Shown: in pieces, positions 1 through 5,310 of the stretch
Numbering within the stretch: position 1 is the first letter of the stretch
Layout of the letters: each line of letters opens with the position of its first letter
From: Bacteroidales bacterium
GTDB taxonomy: Bacteria; Bacteroidota; Bacteroidia; Bacteroidales; VadinHA17
Direction: 5' to 3'
NCBI GenBank assembly: GCA_025455535.1
Contig: JALOMM010000068.1
Coordinates: 1-7,391 of the forward strand
DNA: 7,391 nucleotides
Made by a program: the position numbers and the translations under genes
The notes under the pieces: model-generated
Told to the model about the DNA's origin: nothing
Database searches by the model: none
Seen by the model: the letters and a program-made list of their open reading frames with translations, nothing else

Positions 1-6
1 CCTCCC

Positions 7-42
7 CGGGTCTCGCACCGTCGCTCCATCGCTTCGTCCTCC
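7..42. repeat. Degenerate period-8 repeat array
   Basis: Octamers follow in phase: GCACCGTC (15-22), GCTCCATC (23-30), GCTTCGTC (31-38), then CTCC. The octamer at 7-14 also ends in TC. They share the pattern GCNCNNTC with the longer array at 6551-6614. A near copy of the last unit plus CTCC recurs at 180-191. No reading frame with protein-like content covers this stretch. The left limit is uncertain because the window starts here. Confidence 0.6.
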
Positions 43-70
43 GAATGCGCCGTCAGGCGGAGAAGGAGAA

Positions 71-191
71 CCCTGCACCTCATTCCCAAATCGCAAATCG
101 CAAATCGCAAGTCCTCCATCCTCCCTGCACCTCAATTCGCAAATCGCCCATCGCAAATCGCAAATCCTCCTGGTCCCTCGCTTCATCCTCC
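71..191. repeat. Duplicated ~48-bp repeat block with CAAATCG heptamers
   Basis: Two copies of a block (71-117 and 123-170), 52 bp apart, each begin CCCTGCACCTCA and end in TCCTCC. Inside each is a period-7 array: CAAATCG three times at 87-107, and ATTCG/CAAATCG/CCCATCG/CAAATCG/CAAATCC across 136-167. Two octamers, GGTCCCTC and GCTTCATC, follow at 172-187. Together with 7-42, nearly all of the non-coding DNA upstream of the helicase promoter is repeat sequence. Open frames crossing it are low-complexity translations of the repeats. Confidence 0.75.
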
Positions 192-215
192 ATAGCTTTA
201 GTGAAGGAGGACCCA

Positions 216-245
216 TTGCTCCTTCCACCTTTTTTCTTACCTTTG
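216..245 (+). promoter_or_regulatory. Bacteroidota-type promoter of the DEAD-box helicase gene
   Basis: A -33 element TTG (216-218) lies 19 bp before an exact -7 box TACCTTTG (238-245), matching the known TTG/TAnnTTTG pattern. Transcription would begin near 252, giving a leader of about 30 nt before the ATG at 284. No Shine-Dalgarno sequence is visible, as is usual in this phylum. Confidence 0.65.
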
Positions 246-283
246 CCGCGTTTCACCTCTATTGCAAAACTCATTGTATATAA

Positions 284-1447
284 ATGACATTTGAAGAATT
301 CGATCTGAATCCGGAACTGCTGGAATCAATATATTATATGGGCTATACCGAGGCCACACCGATACAGGAAAAAGCTATCCCGGTGATACTCGATGGGGAC
401 GACCTTATCGCCTGCGCACAGACTGGCACAGGCAAGACGGCCGCCTACCTGCTCCCTGTCATGAATCATATTGCAGAGATGCGCCATGACCATACTCACA
501 CCCTTGTCCTCGTACCCACACGTGAGCTCGCCATACAGATAGACCAGCACGTACAGGGACTGGCTTACACGCTGAATATCACATCACTGGCTGTCTACGG
601 CGGCGGCGACGGCAGCGGATGGGACCAGGAAAAAGCCGCACTGTCAAAGGGGGCTGACATCATCGTGGCAACCCCTGGAAGACTGATATCACATCTTAAC
701 CTCGGGTACGTAAAGTTCGATAAAATAGAAGTGCTTGTCCTCGACGAGGCAGACCGCATGCTCGACATAGGATTCTATGACGATATCGTACACATCATCT
801 CCTACCTGCCCAAAAAGCGTCAGACACTCATGTTCAGCGCTACCATGCCGCCTAAGATACGGTCGCTGTCAAAGCATATCATGAACAAACCCGTAGAGAT
901 AGCCCTGGAGATGTCCAAGCCGGCCGAGGGTGTGTTGCAGGCCGCATACTTCGTGAACGACGACCAGAAGCTGCCGCTGATAAACAGCCTTATCGCCGAC
1001 AAGCCTGAGTACGACAGCATACTGATCTTCAGCTCGACAAAGAAGAAGGTAAACGAGATAGTGCGCGGACTTCGTACAAAACAATACCAGGTTGAAGGTA
1101 TCTCATCCGACCTCGAGCAGAAGGAACGGGAGGAGGTGCTGCTGCGCTTCAGGTCACGCCGTACCAGGGTGCTCGTAGCGACAGACGTGCTGAGCCGCGG
1201 GATAGACATCAAGGATATAAACCTCGTGATCAATTTCGACACCCCGGCTGATGCAGAGGACTATGTGCACCGTGTAGGTCGCACTGCACGCGCCGAGACC
1301 ACCGGCGTGGCGCTGACACTTGTCAACAGGACGGATATTCAAAGGATGCAGCGGATCGAGAAACTCATCGGCTACGAGGTCTACAAAGCACCTCTTCCGG
1401 CTTTCATAGCCGAAAAGCATCATGACAGGGGCGGCAGGCAGGTGTAA
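284..1447 (+). CDS. DEAD-box ATP-dependent RNA helicase, minimal two-domain core
   Basis: Superfamily 2 RNA helicase that uses ATP to open RNA duplexes or remodel RNA-protein complexes in the cytoplasm. The full motif set is visible: Q motif (F6, TPIQ 25-28), motif I AQTGTGKT (45-52), Ia PTRELA (78-83), Ib TPGR (130-133), II DEAD (154-157), III SAT (185-187), IV-like LIFSST (247-252), V ATDVLSRGIDI (299-309) and VI HRVGRTAR (329-336). At 387 residues it is almost only the two RecA-like domains. It lacks the long basic or RNA-binding C-terminal tail of RhlE, CsdA or DbpA-type enzymes, so its RNA target cannot be read from sequence. It resembles the RhlE group most, but I assign no symbol. It has its own promoter and a repeat-filled downstream gap, and appears monocistronic. 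Start ATG 284 precedes a canonical FEEFDL Q-motif entry. Confidence 0.96.
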   Translation: MTFEEFDLNPELLESIYYMGYTEATPIQEKAIPVILDGDDLIACAQTGTGKTAAYLLPVMNHIAEMRHDHTHTLVLVPTRELAIQIDQHVQGLAYTLNITSLAVYGGGDGSGWDQEKAALSKGADIIVATPGRLISHLNLGYVKFDKIEVLVLDEADRMLDIGFYDDIVHIISYLPKKRQTLMFSATMPPKIRSLSKHIMNKPVEIALEMSKPAEGVLQAAYFVNDDQKLPLINSLIADKPEYDSILIFSSTKKKVNEIVRGLRTKQYQVEGISSDLEQKEREEVLLRFRSRRTRVLVATDVLSRGIDIKDINLVINFDTPADAEDYVHRVGRTARAETTGVALTLVNRTDIQRMQRIEKLIGYEVYKAPLPAFIAEKHHDRGGRQV

Positions 1448-1449
1448 GT

Positions 1450-1534
1450 GTCTGAAGGTCTGAAGGTCTTGACGCTCCGCTGTCTGAGGGTCCTGCGGTC
1501 TTGCGGTCTTGCAGTCTTGCAGTGTCTTGCAGTC
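1450..1534. repeat. Degenerate period-8 repeat array downstream of the helicase
   Basis: Starting 3 bp after the helicase stop, octamers run in register: GTCTGAAG (1450 and 1458), GTCTTGAC, a diverged unit, GTCTGAGG (1482), GTCCTGCG, GTCTTGCG (1498), GTCTTGCA (1506 and 1514). A 2-bp slip is followed by another GTCTTGCA (1524-1531) and GTC. The units diverge on the left and become near identical on the right. No spacers are present, so this is not CRISPR. No clear hairpin or T-tract terminator for the helicase lies in the array. Confidence 0.75.
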
Positions 1535-1539
1535 AACAC

Positions 1540-1602
1540 TATTGCCTAATGCCAGCTGCCTGCCAATTCGCATATCGCATATCGCATATCGCAAATTCCC
1601 CC
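1540..1602. repeat. Period-7 repeat array (TGCC heptamers then TATCGCA heptamers)
   Basis: The heptamers TATTGCC, TAATGCC and AGCTGCC (1540-1560) and a short unit lead into ATTCGCA (1566-1572) and three TATCGCA units (1573-1593), followed by a CAAATTC variant. The same order (TAATGCC/TATTGCC, then ATTCGCA, then AATCGCA units) is found at 4541-4610, in each case directly after a period-8 array. Confidence 0.75.
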
Positions 1603-1618
1603 AACATCCTGTAACCTG

Positions 1619-1640
1619 AAATTTTTTTCATAAAAAATTT
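1619..1640. promoter_or_regulatory. AT-rich palindrome overlapping the -33 element of the padR promoter
   Basis: AAATTTTTT (1619-1627) is an exact inverted repeat of AAAAAATTT (1632-1640) with a 4-bp spacer. Its right arm runs into the TTTG at 1638-1641, the probable -33 element. It could be an upstream promoter element, an operator half, or a weak AT-only terminator for the helicase transcript. An all-AT stem is a poor terminator, so a DNA role is more likely. Confidence 0.4.
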
Positions 1641-1670
1641 GCATTTGTAAATAATAATATTCTATATTTG
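1638..1670 (+). promoter_or_regulatory. Bacteroidota-type promoter of the padR operon
   Basis: TTTG (1638-1641) is separated by 21 bp from an exact -7 box TATATTTG (1663-1670). A second TTTG at 1644-1647 would give a 15-bp spacing, which is too short. Transcription would begin near 1677, leaving a leader of about 23 nt before the ATG at 1700. The surrounding 1619-1697 is strikingly AT-rich compared with the coding DNA on either side. Confidence 0.7.
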
Positions 1671-1671
1671 C

Positions 1672-1694
1672 AATATATAATCTTCTTATATATT
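1672..1694. promoter_or_regulatory. Perfect 9-bp inverted repeat, candidate PadR operator
   Basis: AATATATAA (1672-1680), a 5-bp spacer TCTTC, then TTATATATT (1686-1694) form an exact dyad. It begins 1 bp after the -7 box and ends 5 bp before the padR start codon, so a bound dimer would cover the transcription start. PadR dimers commonly bind AT-rich dyads in their own promoters, so autorepression is a reasonable inference. Confidence 0.55.
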
Positions 1695-1699
1695 TAAAC

Positions 1700-2044
1700 A
1701 TGATTCAGACAGATCTAATAAAAGGTTCCCTCAAAACAGTGGTACTGAAACTGCTGCAGGAGAACGGACGCATGTACGGATACGAGATAACACGCAGGGT
1801 TGAGGAACTCACTTCAGGCAGGATAAAACTTACATACGGCGCCCTCTACCCTGTCCTCCACAAGCTCGAGAACGAAGGCGTACTCGTGACAGAATCGGAG
1901 AATTTCAATAACCGCATCCGCATCTACTACAGCCTTACCGACAAAGGACACTCGGTGGTGGCAGAGAAGATTGAAGAGATGAAGATCTTCATCGAGTCAC
2001 TTCAGAATATCATTAATCCCCAACCGCGGCTCACCAATGCCTGA
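1700..2044 (+). CDS. PadR-family winged-helix transcriptional regulator
   Basis: Small DNA-binding repressor of the PadR family, 114 residues, the length of the short subfamily (PadR-s2, winged helix plus one C-terminal dimerisation helix). Family hallmarks are in order: N-terminal helix (about 3-21), GRMYGYEI (23-30), recognition-helix region YGALYPVLHKLENEGVL (46-62), and the wing with RIYYSLTDKG (74-83). A C-terminal helix (about 84-105) probably dimerises. It is the first gene of an operon; its stop overlaps the start of the next gene by 8 bp (2037-2044), which suggests translational coupling. PadR regulators often control an adjacent membrane protein or transporter, so the two following genes are the likely targets, together with autoregulation through the dyad at 1672-1694. 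The inducing signal is unknown; the C-terminus looks too short for a separate ligand domain. Confidence 0.93.
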   Translation: MIQTDLIKGSLKTVVLKLLQENGRMYGYEITRRVEELTSGRIKLTYGALYPVLHKLENEGVLVTESENFNNRIRIYYSLTDKGHSVVAEKIEEMKIFIESLQNIINPQPRLTNA

Positions 2045-3488
2045 ACTGACGCTGCAAAATATTGACCAGATAAGTCGTGAAGTCAGGCAGCAGGAGATAA
2101 TCTTCTCCCATCTTCCTGATGAGCTTATTGATCACCTCTGCTGTGACGTTGAGCATGAGATGAGTAACGGACTGACCTTCCAGGAAGCCTATCGCAACGT
2201 GAAGGAGAAGATGGCTAGCGGGAGACTCAGGGAGATACAGCAGGAAACACTTTATGCAGTCGACACCAAATACAGAAAAATGAAACAGACTATGAAAATT
2301 TCAGCCATAGCAGGCACGGTCATGCTTGGCTTCGCAGCGCTTTTCAAGATCATGCACTGGCCGGGCGCCGGCATCATGCTGACACTCGGTGGCTTCGCGC
2401 TGGCCTTCGTCTTCATGCCGTCGGCACTGACAGTGCTCTGGAAAGAGACACACAGCAGCAAGCGGCTGTTTCTTTACATCTCAGCCTTCATATCAGGCAT
2501 GCTGTTCATCATCGGAGTTGTATCCAAGGTGCAACACTGGCCGCTGTCAGGACTGATACTCACCTTTGCGGCGCTGAGCGGGATTTTTTTCCTGATACCC
2601 TCGGCTCTCATCGCAAAACTGTCTGGACCGAAGGACCGCCGGAAGATACCGGTTTACATTCTGGGCGCGGCAGGCCTCGTCTTCTATATCCTGGCTATCC
2701 TGTTCAAGATTCAGCACTGGCCGCTGGCATCACTGCTGCTGGCGCTCGGGACAGTCACTGTTTTCCTGGTGGTGTTTCCGTGGTACACATGGCTTACATG
2801 GAAAGACGACAAAAATGTCAGCTCCGAATTCATATTCATGGTGGCGGGATCGCTGGCCCTGGTAATCCCGGCCCTGCTCCTTAACCTCAGCCTGCAGAGA
2901 ACCTACGACACTGGCTATTATATACACCAGCAGGAGCAACAGGCACTTTTCGGATACAACTTCAGGGAGAACCTGTCGCTGATCGATAATGGCACTGGCA
3001 CAGCCGTTTCGCCTCAGCTCGCTGAAATCAATGCCAGGACCAGAGTGCTGCTTAAGGTTATAAACGATACGGAAGCAGAGATGATCGCTATAGCCGAGGA
3101 AAAACGTGGTATCAATGAAGTGATTGCCAGTCATTTCAGCGAGACTGACATCGGTCCGGTTTTACGGTTCAATACCCTGATCTTTCCATTTCATCCCGTC
3201 CCGGCCAGAGACTATCTGCTCAGGGAAGGGTCAGATATGCGGACAGGGCTTGATGCTGCCCTGAAAGAATACGCTGACTACCTGTCCGGACTGCTACCTG
3301 AAAGTGAGGCTGGAAGTTACATGAAGCTACTTGATCCCTCTGTGTACCTGCCTCAGATAAATCCTGAAACAGACAGGGTTTCACTGATGGCCGGACTCCA
3401 TATGCTCGGGCTCATGAAAAACGGCGTCATCACTGTGGAATCGTATGCTCTTTCTGCGATACCGGCACAATCTCAACCACAAAACTAA
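2037..3488 (+). CDS. Polytopic membrane protein: HAAS-like domain, three GldL-like hairpins, GldM-like helix and periplasmic domain
   Basis: 483 residues, no assigned function. Residues about 8-75 form a soluble helical domain (LPDELIDHL, acidic residues, G-x-T-F-x-E-A-Y) resembling the HAAS/permease-prefix domains encoded beside PadR genes. Three transmembrane hairpins follow (about 86-133, 144-193, 204-253), each with the GldL signature K-x-x-H-W-P: K104/HWP 107-109, K164/HWP 167-169, K224/HWP 227-229, exactly 60 residues apart. A seventh helix (about 263-284) runs into LNLS, like the GldM entry LALNVS, and then a periplasmic domain of about 200 residues with the spacing of GldM domain 1. 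The positions matching the essential GldL glutamate are L122, G182 and V242. Seven helices put the N-terminus inside and the C-terminus in the periplasm. The start overlaps padR. I infer a partner of the next gene product in a motor-derived complex; the remote homology is my reading and is untested. Confidence 0.85.
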   Translation: MPELTLQNIDQISREVRQQEIIFSHLPDELIDHLCCDVEHEMSNGLTFQEAYRNVKEKMASGRLREIQQETLYAVDTKYRKMKQTMKISAIAGTVMLGFAALFKIMHWPGAGIMLTLGGFALAFVFMPSALTVLWKETHSSKRLFLYISAFISGMLFIIGVVSKVQHWPLSGLILTFAALSGIFFLIPSALIAKLSGPKDRRKIPVYILGAAGLVFYILAILFKIQHWPLASLLLALGTVTVFLVVFPWYTWLTWKDDKNVSSEFIFMVAGSLALVIPALLLNLSLQRTYDTGYYIHQQEQQALFGYNFRENLSLIDNGTGTAVSPQLAEINARTRVLLKVINDTEAEMIAIAEEKRGINEVIASHFSETDIGPVLRFNTLIFPFHPVPARDYLLREGSDMRTGLDAALKEYADYLSGLLPESEAGSYMKLLDPSVYLPQINPETDRVSLMAGLHMLGLMKNGVITVESYALSAIPAQSQPQN

Positions 3489-3494
3489 AAGACC

Positions 3495-4433
3495 ATGAAA
3501 CAGAAAATATACATCCTCGGCCTGGTGACTATTGCCGTGATCGTCGTTGGCGCACTCCTCAAGACAAATCACTGGCCCGGAGGCGGACAGCTGTTAATTT
3601 TCGGCGTGACGATGCTGCTCTTTGCTTTTCTTCCCCTTGCCCTCAGAAGCCATTACCTGACGGCAGGCAACCGTCAGCACAAGGCGCTCTACATCGTCGG
3701 ATGGCTAACTTGTCTGGTGATGTTCGGCGGGATGCTTTTCAAGGTACTGCACTGGCCGGGGGCAGGCAAGGCATTGCTGGTGGCACTGCCGTTCCCGTAT
3801 GTCGTTTTCCTGCCGGTCTTCCTGGTTGTAACAGGAAAGGATAAAAACTTCAGTATTCATAATACTGTTTCCGTACTGTTCCTCCTGGCTGCCGTATCAA
3901 TCTTCTCCGCCCTGGTTTCGCTTAATGTATCGAAGGAGAAGATCGACGATAGTATGACACTGTCACGCAACTATAACAGGCTGGAGGCAGCGCTTGATGA
4001 TATTCCTGCTGCAGCTGGCCATGTATCGGGCATAAATGTAATCGATGAACTCCTGGGTACTATTGATGACTATCAGCGCAGAATATTCTCCGTTGAGGGC
4101 ATGTCTGAGGAAGAATGGAATAATGAACCATGGAATTTCCCGCGTCCGGAAGCAACATCTATCGCAAACAAAGCCCTGTTCATTGAAGGGAAGAACCCCA
4201 CATATGACACAGGGCTACAGGCCGGGCTGGGTGATCTTGTCAGTGAACTTCAGAAGTCTGCCGCTAATGAAGAGCTTGCCGGCAAAATACCCTTAATCTT
4301 TGACTTCTATGAGACGCCCGATAACAACCTGGTATGGACGCAGGATATGTTTGTTGTATCTCCCCGCGTCTGGTCACTCATCTACCTTGACGCCCTCGAG
4401 ACTAATCTTAAGCTGTTGAGAGCTGGAATGTAA
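3495..4433 (+). CDS. Polytopic membrane protein: two GldL-like hairpins, GldM-like helix and periplasmic domain
   Basis: 312 residues with the same plan as the upstream protein but without its cytoplasmic N-terminal domain. Two GldL-like hairpins (about 5-50 and 64-112) carry K23/HWPG 26-29 and K83/HWPG 86-89, again 60 residues apart. A fifth helix (about 123-143) leads into SLNVSKEKIDDS (142-153), very close to the GldM sequence after its single helix (LALNVS, acidic, helical). The periplasmic part (about 150-312) ends in W281, F286, P290 and a leucine-rich helix, the pattern closing GldM domain 1; GldM domains 2-4 are missing. The GldL glutamate position is L41 and P101. The gene starts 6 bp after the previous stop, so it is co-transcribed. 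It is likely a paralogue and heteromeric partner of the upstream product. Loss of domains 2-4 argues against reaching outer-membrane secretion components as GldM does. Confidence 0.85.
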   Translation: MKQKIYILGLVTIAVIVVGALLKTNHWPGGGQLLIFGVTMLLFAFLPLALRSHYLTAGNRQHKALYIVGWLTCLVMFGGMLFKVLHWPGAGKALLVALPFPYVVFLPVFLVVTGKDKNFSIHNTVSVLFLLAAVSIFSALVSLNVSKEKIDDSMTLSRNYNRLEAALDDIPAAAGHVSGINVIDELLGTIDDYQRRIFSVEGMSEEEWNNEPWNFPRPEATSIANKALFIEGKNPTYDTGLQAGLGDLVSELQKSAANEELAGKIPLIFDFYETPDNNLVWTQDMFVVSPRVWSLIYLDALETNLKLLRAGM

Positions 4434-4466
4434 GGTGGGGGTTGCGATCGTGCGATCGTGTCGCAG

Positions 4467-4481
4467 CCCCGCGGTGCGGGG
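4467..4481. other. GC-rich hairpin in the convergent spacer
   Basis: CCCCGC (4467-4472) pairs exactly with GCGGGG (4476-4481) around a 3-nt loop. No T-tract follows on either strand. Its place between convergent genes would suit termination or 3'-end protection, but the lack of a U-run leaves this open. Confidence 0.5.
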
Positions 4482-4496
4482 TAAACTCCGCGTAGA

Positions 4497-4516
4497 TCCC
4501 GACCGAAGCGTCGGGA
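4497..4516. terminator. Hairpin in the convergent spacer, possible bidirectional 3'-end structure
   Basis: TCCCGAC (4497-4503) pairs exactly with GTCGGGA (4510-4516) around a 6-nt loop, CGAAGC. It lies 64 bp after the GldM-like stop (4433) and about 100 bp after the methyltransferase stop on the other strand. No U-run follows, so factor-independent termination is doubtful; it may mark a mobile or repeated element instead. Confidence 0.4.
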
Positions 4517-4540
4517 CAATCGTGCAATCGTGTTGTACAC

Positions 4541-4610
4541 TAATGCCTATTGCCTTTTCCCTTTCCCAATTCGCAAATCGCAAATCGCAAATCGCAAATC
4601 GCAAATACTT
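4541..4610. repeat. Period-7 repeat array (TAATGCC to AATCGCA units)
   Basis: Ten heptamers run in one register without a slip: TAATGCC, TATTGCC, TTTTCCC, TTTCCCA, ATTCGCA, four AATCGCA (4576-4603) and AATACTT. The array ends 10 bp before the methyltransferase stop codon. Unit order matches 1540-1602 and, in part, 136-167. Confidence 0.8.
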
Positions 4611-4619
4611 CCACACCCT

Positions 4620-5219
4620 TTAACCTTTAATTATCACAAACACCCCTCCTCCTCTCATCACCTCTGATTTCACCTTTATCCCCGCCTCCCGGGCAAAGTA
4701 GTGCATGCCGCCCTTCTTCATGTATATCCTGAAGTTACGGTAATGTTCTCCCCCTGCCACCCGCTCTATGCCCCATGCCACGCGCCTGCCCCATCCCGCG
4801 GGCATATGATGGTTATAGTCCACCACAACCACCCTGTAGGCTATCCTCTTCATTTCCGAGAGGATCTTCATTGCCAGGTCTGCATCAAACTGGTGCACCG
4901 CCATGGAGGTCAGCGCCACGTCAAAGGAGTTGTCTCCGTAGCACGACAGGTCAGAGGCGTCCCTCACCTCGAAGAGCACATTGCTTGTCCCTCTCCTCCG
5001 GGCACTCATGCGAGCTGCGGTGATGCTCTCCTCATTGAGGTCTATCCCCGTCACATGCACCGCCTTCTCTGCCAGTGCCAGCGCCAGTGCTCCCGTACCG
5101 CAGGCGATGTCAAGCACCCTGTCCATCCTCGTCACTCCGTCGAGCACGCTGCCGTGAAGCCTCGACAGGATCGGATCGATAAACAGCTGGTAAAAGAGAG
5201 TCCTGATTGAAAATCTCAT
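4620..5219 (-). CDS. Class I SAM-dependent methyltransferase
   Basis: 199-residue Rossmann-fold methyltransferase of the UbiE/Methyltransf_11 type, transferring a methyl group from S-adenosylmethionine to an unidentified small molecule or lipid. Motif I is LDIACGTGALALALA (36-50); the acidic residue at the end of strand 2 is D60 (GIDLN), expected to bind the ribose; D87 (VRDASDL) fits the adenine-binding position; and SFDVALTSMAVHQFD (98-112) is the post-motif II strand. An N-terminal helix (FYQLFIDPILSRLHGSVLD) may cap the active site. The substrate cannot be inferred: the C-terminal half (PAGWGRRVAWGIERVAGGEHYRNF) is basic and aromatic, and similar small enzymes are often listed as quinone or phospholipid methyltransferases. 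It lies 91 bp downstream of the sugar dehydrogenase on the same strand, with a hairpin and a candidate promoter between, so it is probably transcribed separately. Confidence 0.9.
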   Translation of the reverse strand: MRFSIRTLFYQLFIDPILSRLHGSVLDGVTRMDRVLDIACGTGALALALAEKAVHVTGIDLNEESITAARMSARRRGTSNVLFEVRDASDLSCYGDNSFDVALTSMAVHQFDADLAMKILSEMKRIAYRVVVVDYNHHMPAGWGRRVAWGIERVAGGEHYRNFRIYMKKGGMHYFAREAGIKVKSEVMRGGGVFVIIKG

Positions 5220-5242
5220 TAATTGCAGGCCTTATTGATTCC

Positions 5243-5250
5243 CAAAGATA
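5243..5250 (-). promoter_or_regulatory. Candidate -7 box for the methyltransferase gene
   Basis: The plus-strand CAAAGATA reads TATCTTTG on the minus strand, an exact TAnnTTTG. Transcription would begin near 5236, about 16 nt before the ATG. No TTG is present at the expected -33 distance (about 5268-5275), so support is partial. Confidence 0.4.
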
Positions 5251-5265
5251 GTGATAAAAGTATGA

Positions 5266-5310
5266 GGGTCTACGCTCTGCGCACCCTTCTAATCTCTCAG
5301 AACGTAGCCC
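5266..5310 (-). terminator. Stem-loop just after the sugar dehydrogenase stop codon
   Basis: The plus-strand arms CTACGCTCTG (5270-5279) and CAGAACGTAG (5298-5307) pair at 9 of 10 positions. The one mismatch, C5275/A5302, becomes a G-U wobble only in minus-strand RNA, giving a continuous 10-bp stem; flanking GGG/CCC can extend it past a one-base bulge. A UUUU run follows about 10 nt later. The strand bias fits a 3'-end structure or terminator for the gene ending at 5311. Confidence 0.5.

Larger units (their letters stand above)
4444..4535. repeat. Period-8 repeats split by two hairpins
   Basis: GCGATCGT occurs twice in tandem (4444-4459) and CAATCGTG twice in tandem (4517-4532). In the phase NATCGTGC the two pairs are one unit with one base changed. 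Two GC-rich hairpins (4467-4481 and 4497-4516) sit between them. The units on this strand are the reverse complement of the GCNCNNTC pattern seen at 15-38 and 6551-6614. Confidence 0.65.

Noticed and set aside
45..287. 80-residue plus-strand open frame before the helicase
   Set aside because: It is a translation of the CAAATCG and CCTGCACCTCA repeats (repeated IANRKS peptides), crosses the promoter at 216-245 and overlaps the helicase start.
820..1594. Minus-strand open frames opposite the helicase, including one reaching into the repeats
   Set aside because: They are antisense to well-conserved helicase motifs, are serine- and cysteine-rich with no recognisable domain, and the longer one begins inside the repeat array.
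1450..1602. CRISPR array
   Set aside because: Repeat units of 7-8 bp directly abut each other, with no unique spacers and no cas genes in the window.
1619..1640. Intrinsic terminator of the helicase gene
   Set aside because: The stem is all A-T, lies about 170 bp after the stop and overlaps the next promoter, so a DNA regulatory role is more plausible.
2037..4433. A standard gliding/type 9 secretion gldKLMN operon
   Set aside because: There is no gldK or gldN, GldM domains 2-4 are absent, GldL and GldM parts are fused and multiplied, and the proton-path glutamate is missing.
4434..4619. A small RNA or tRNA gene in the convergent spacer
   Set aside because: No cloverleaf or promoter -7 box was found; the two hairpins are short and are flanked by tandem repeats that explain the sequence.
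4701..5210. 169-residue plus-strand open frame opposite the methyltransferase
   Set aside because: Its composition is rich in His, Pro and Cys, typical of an antisense shadow, whereas the minus strand encodes intact methyltransferase motifs.
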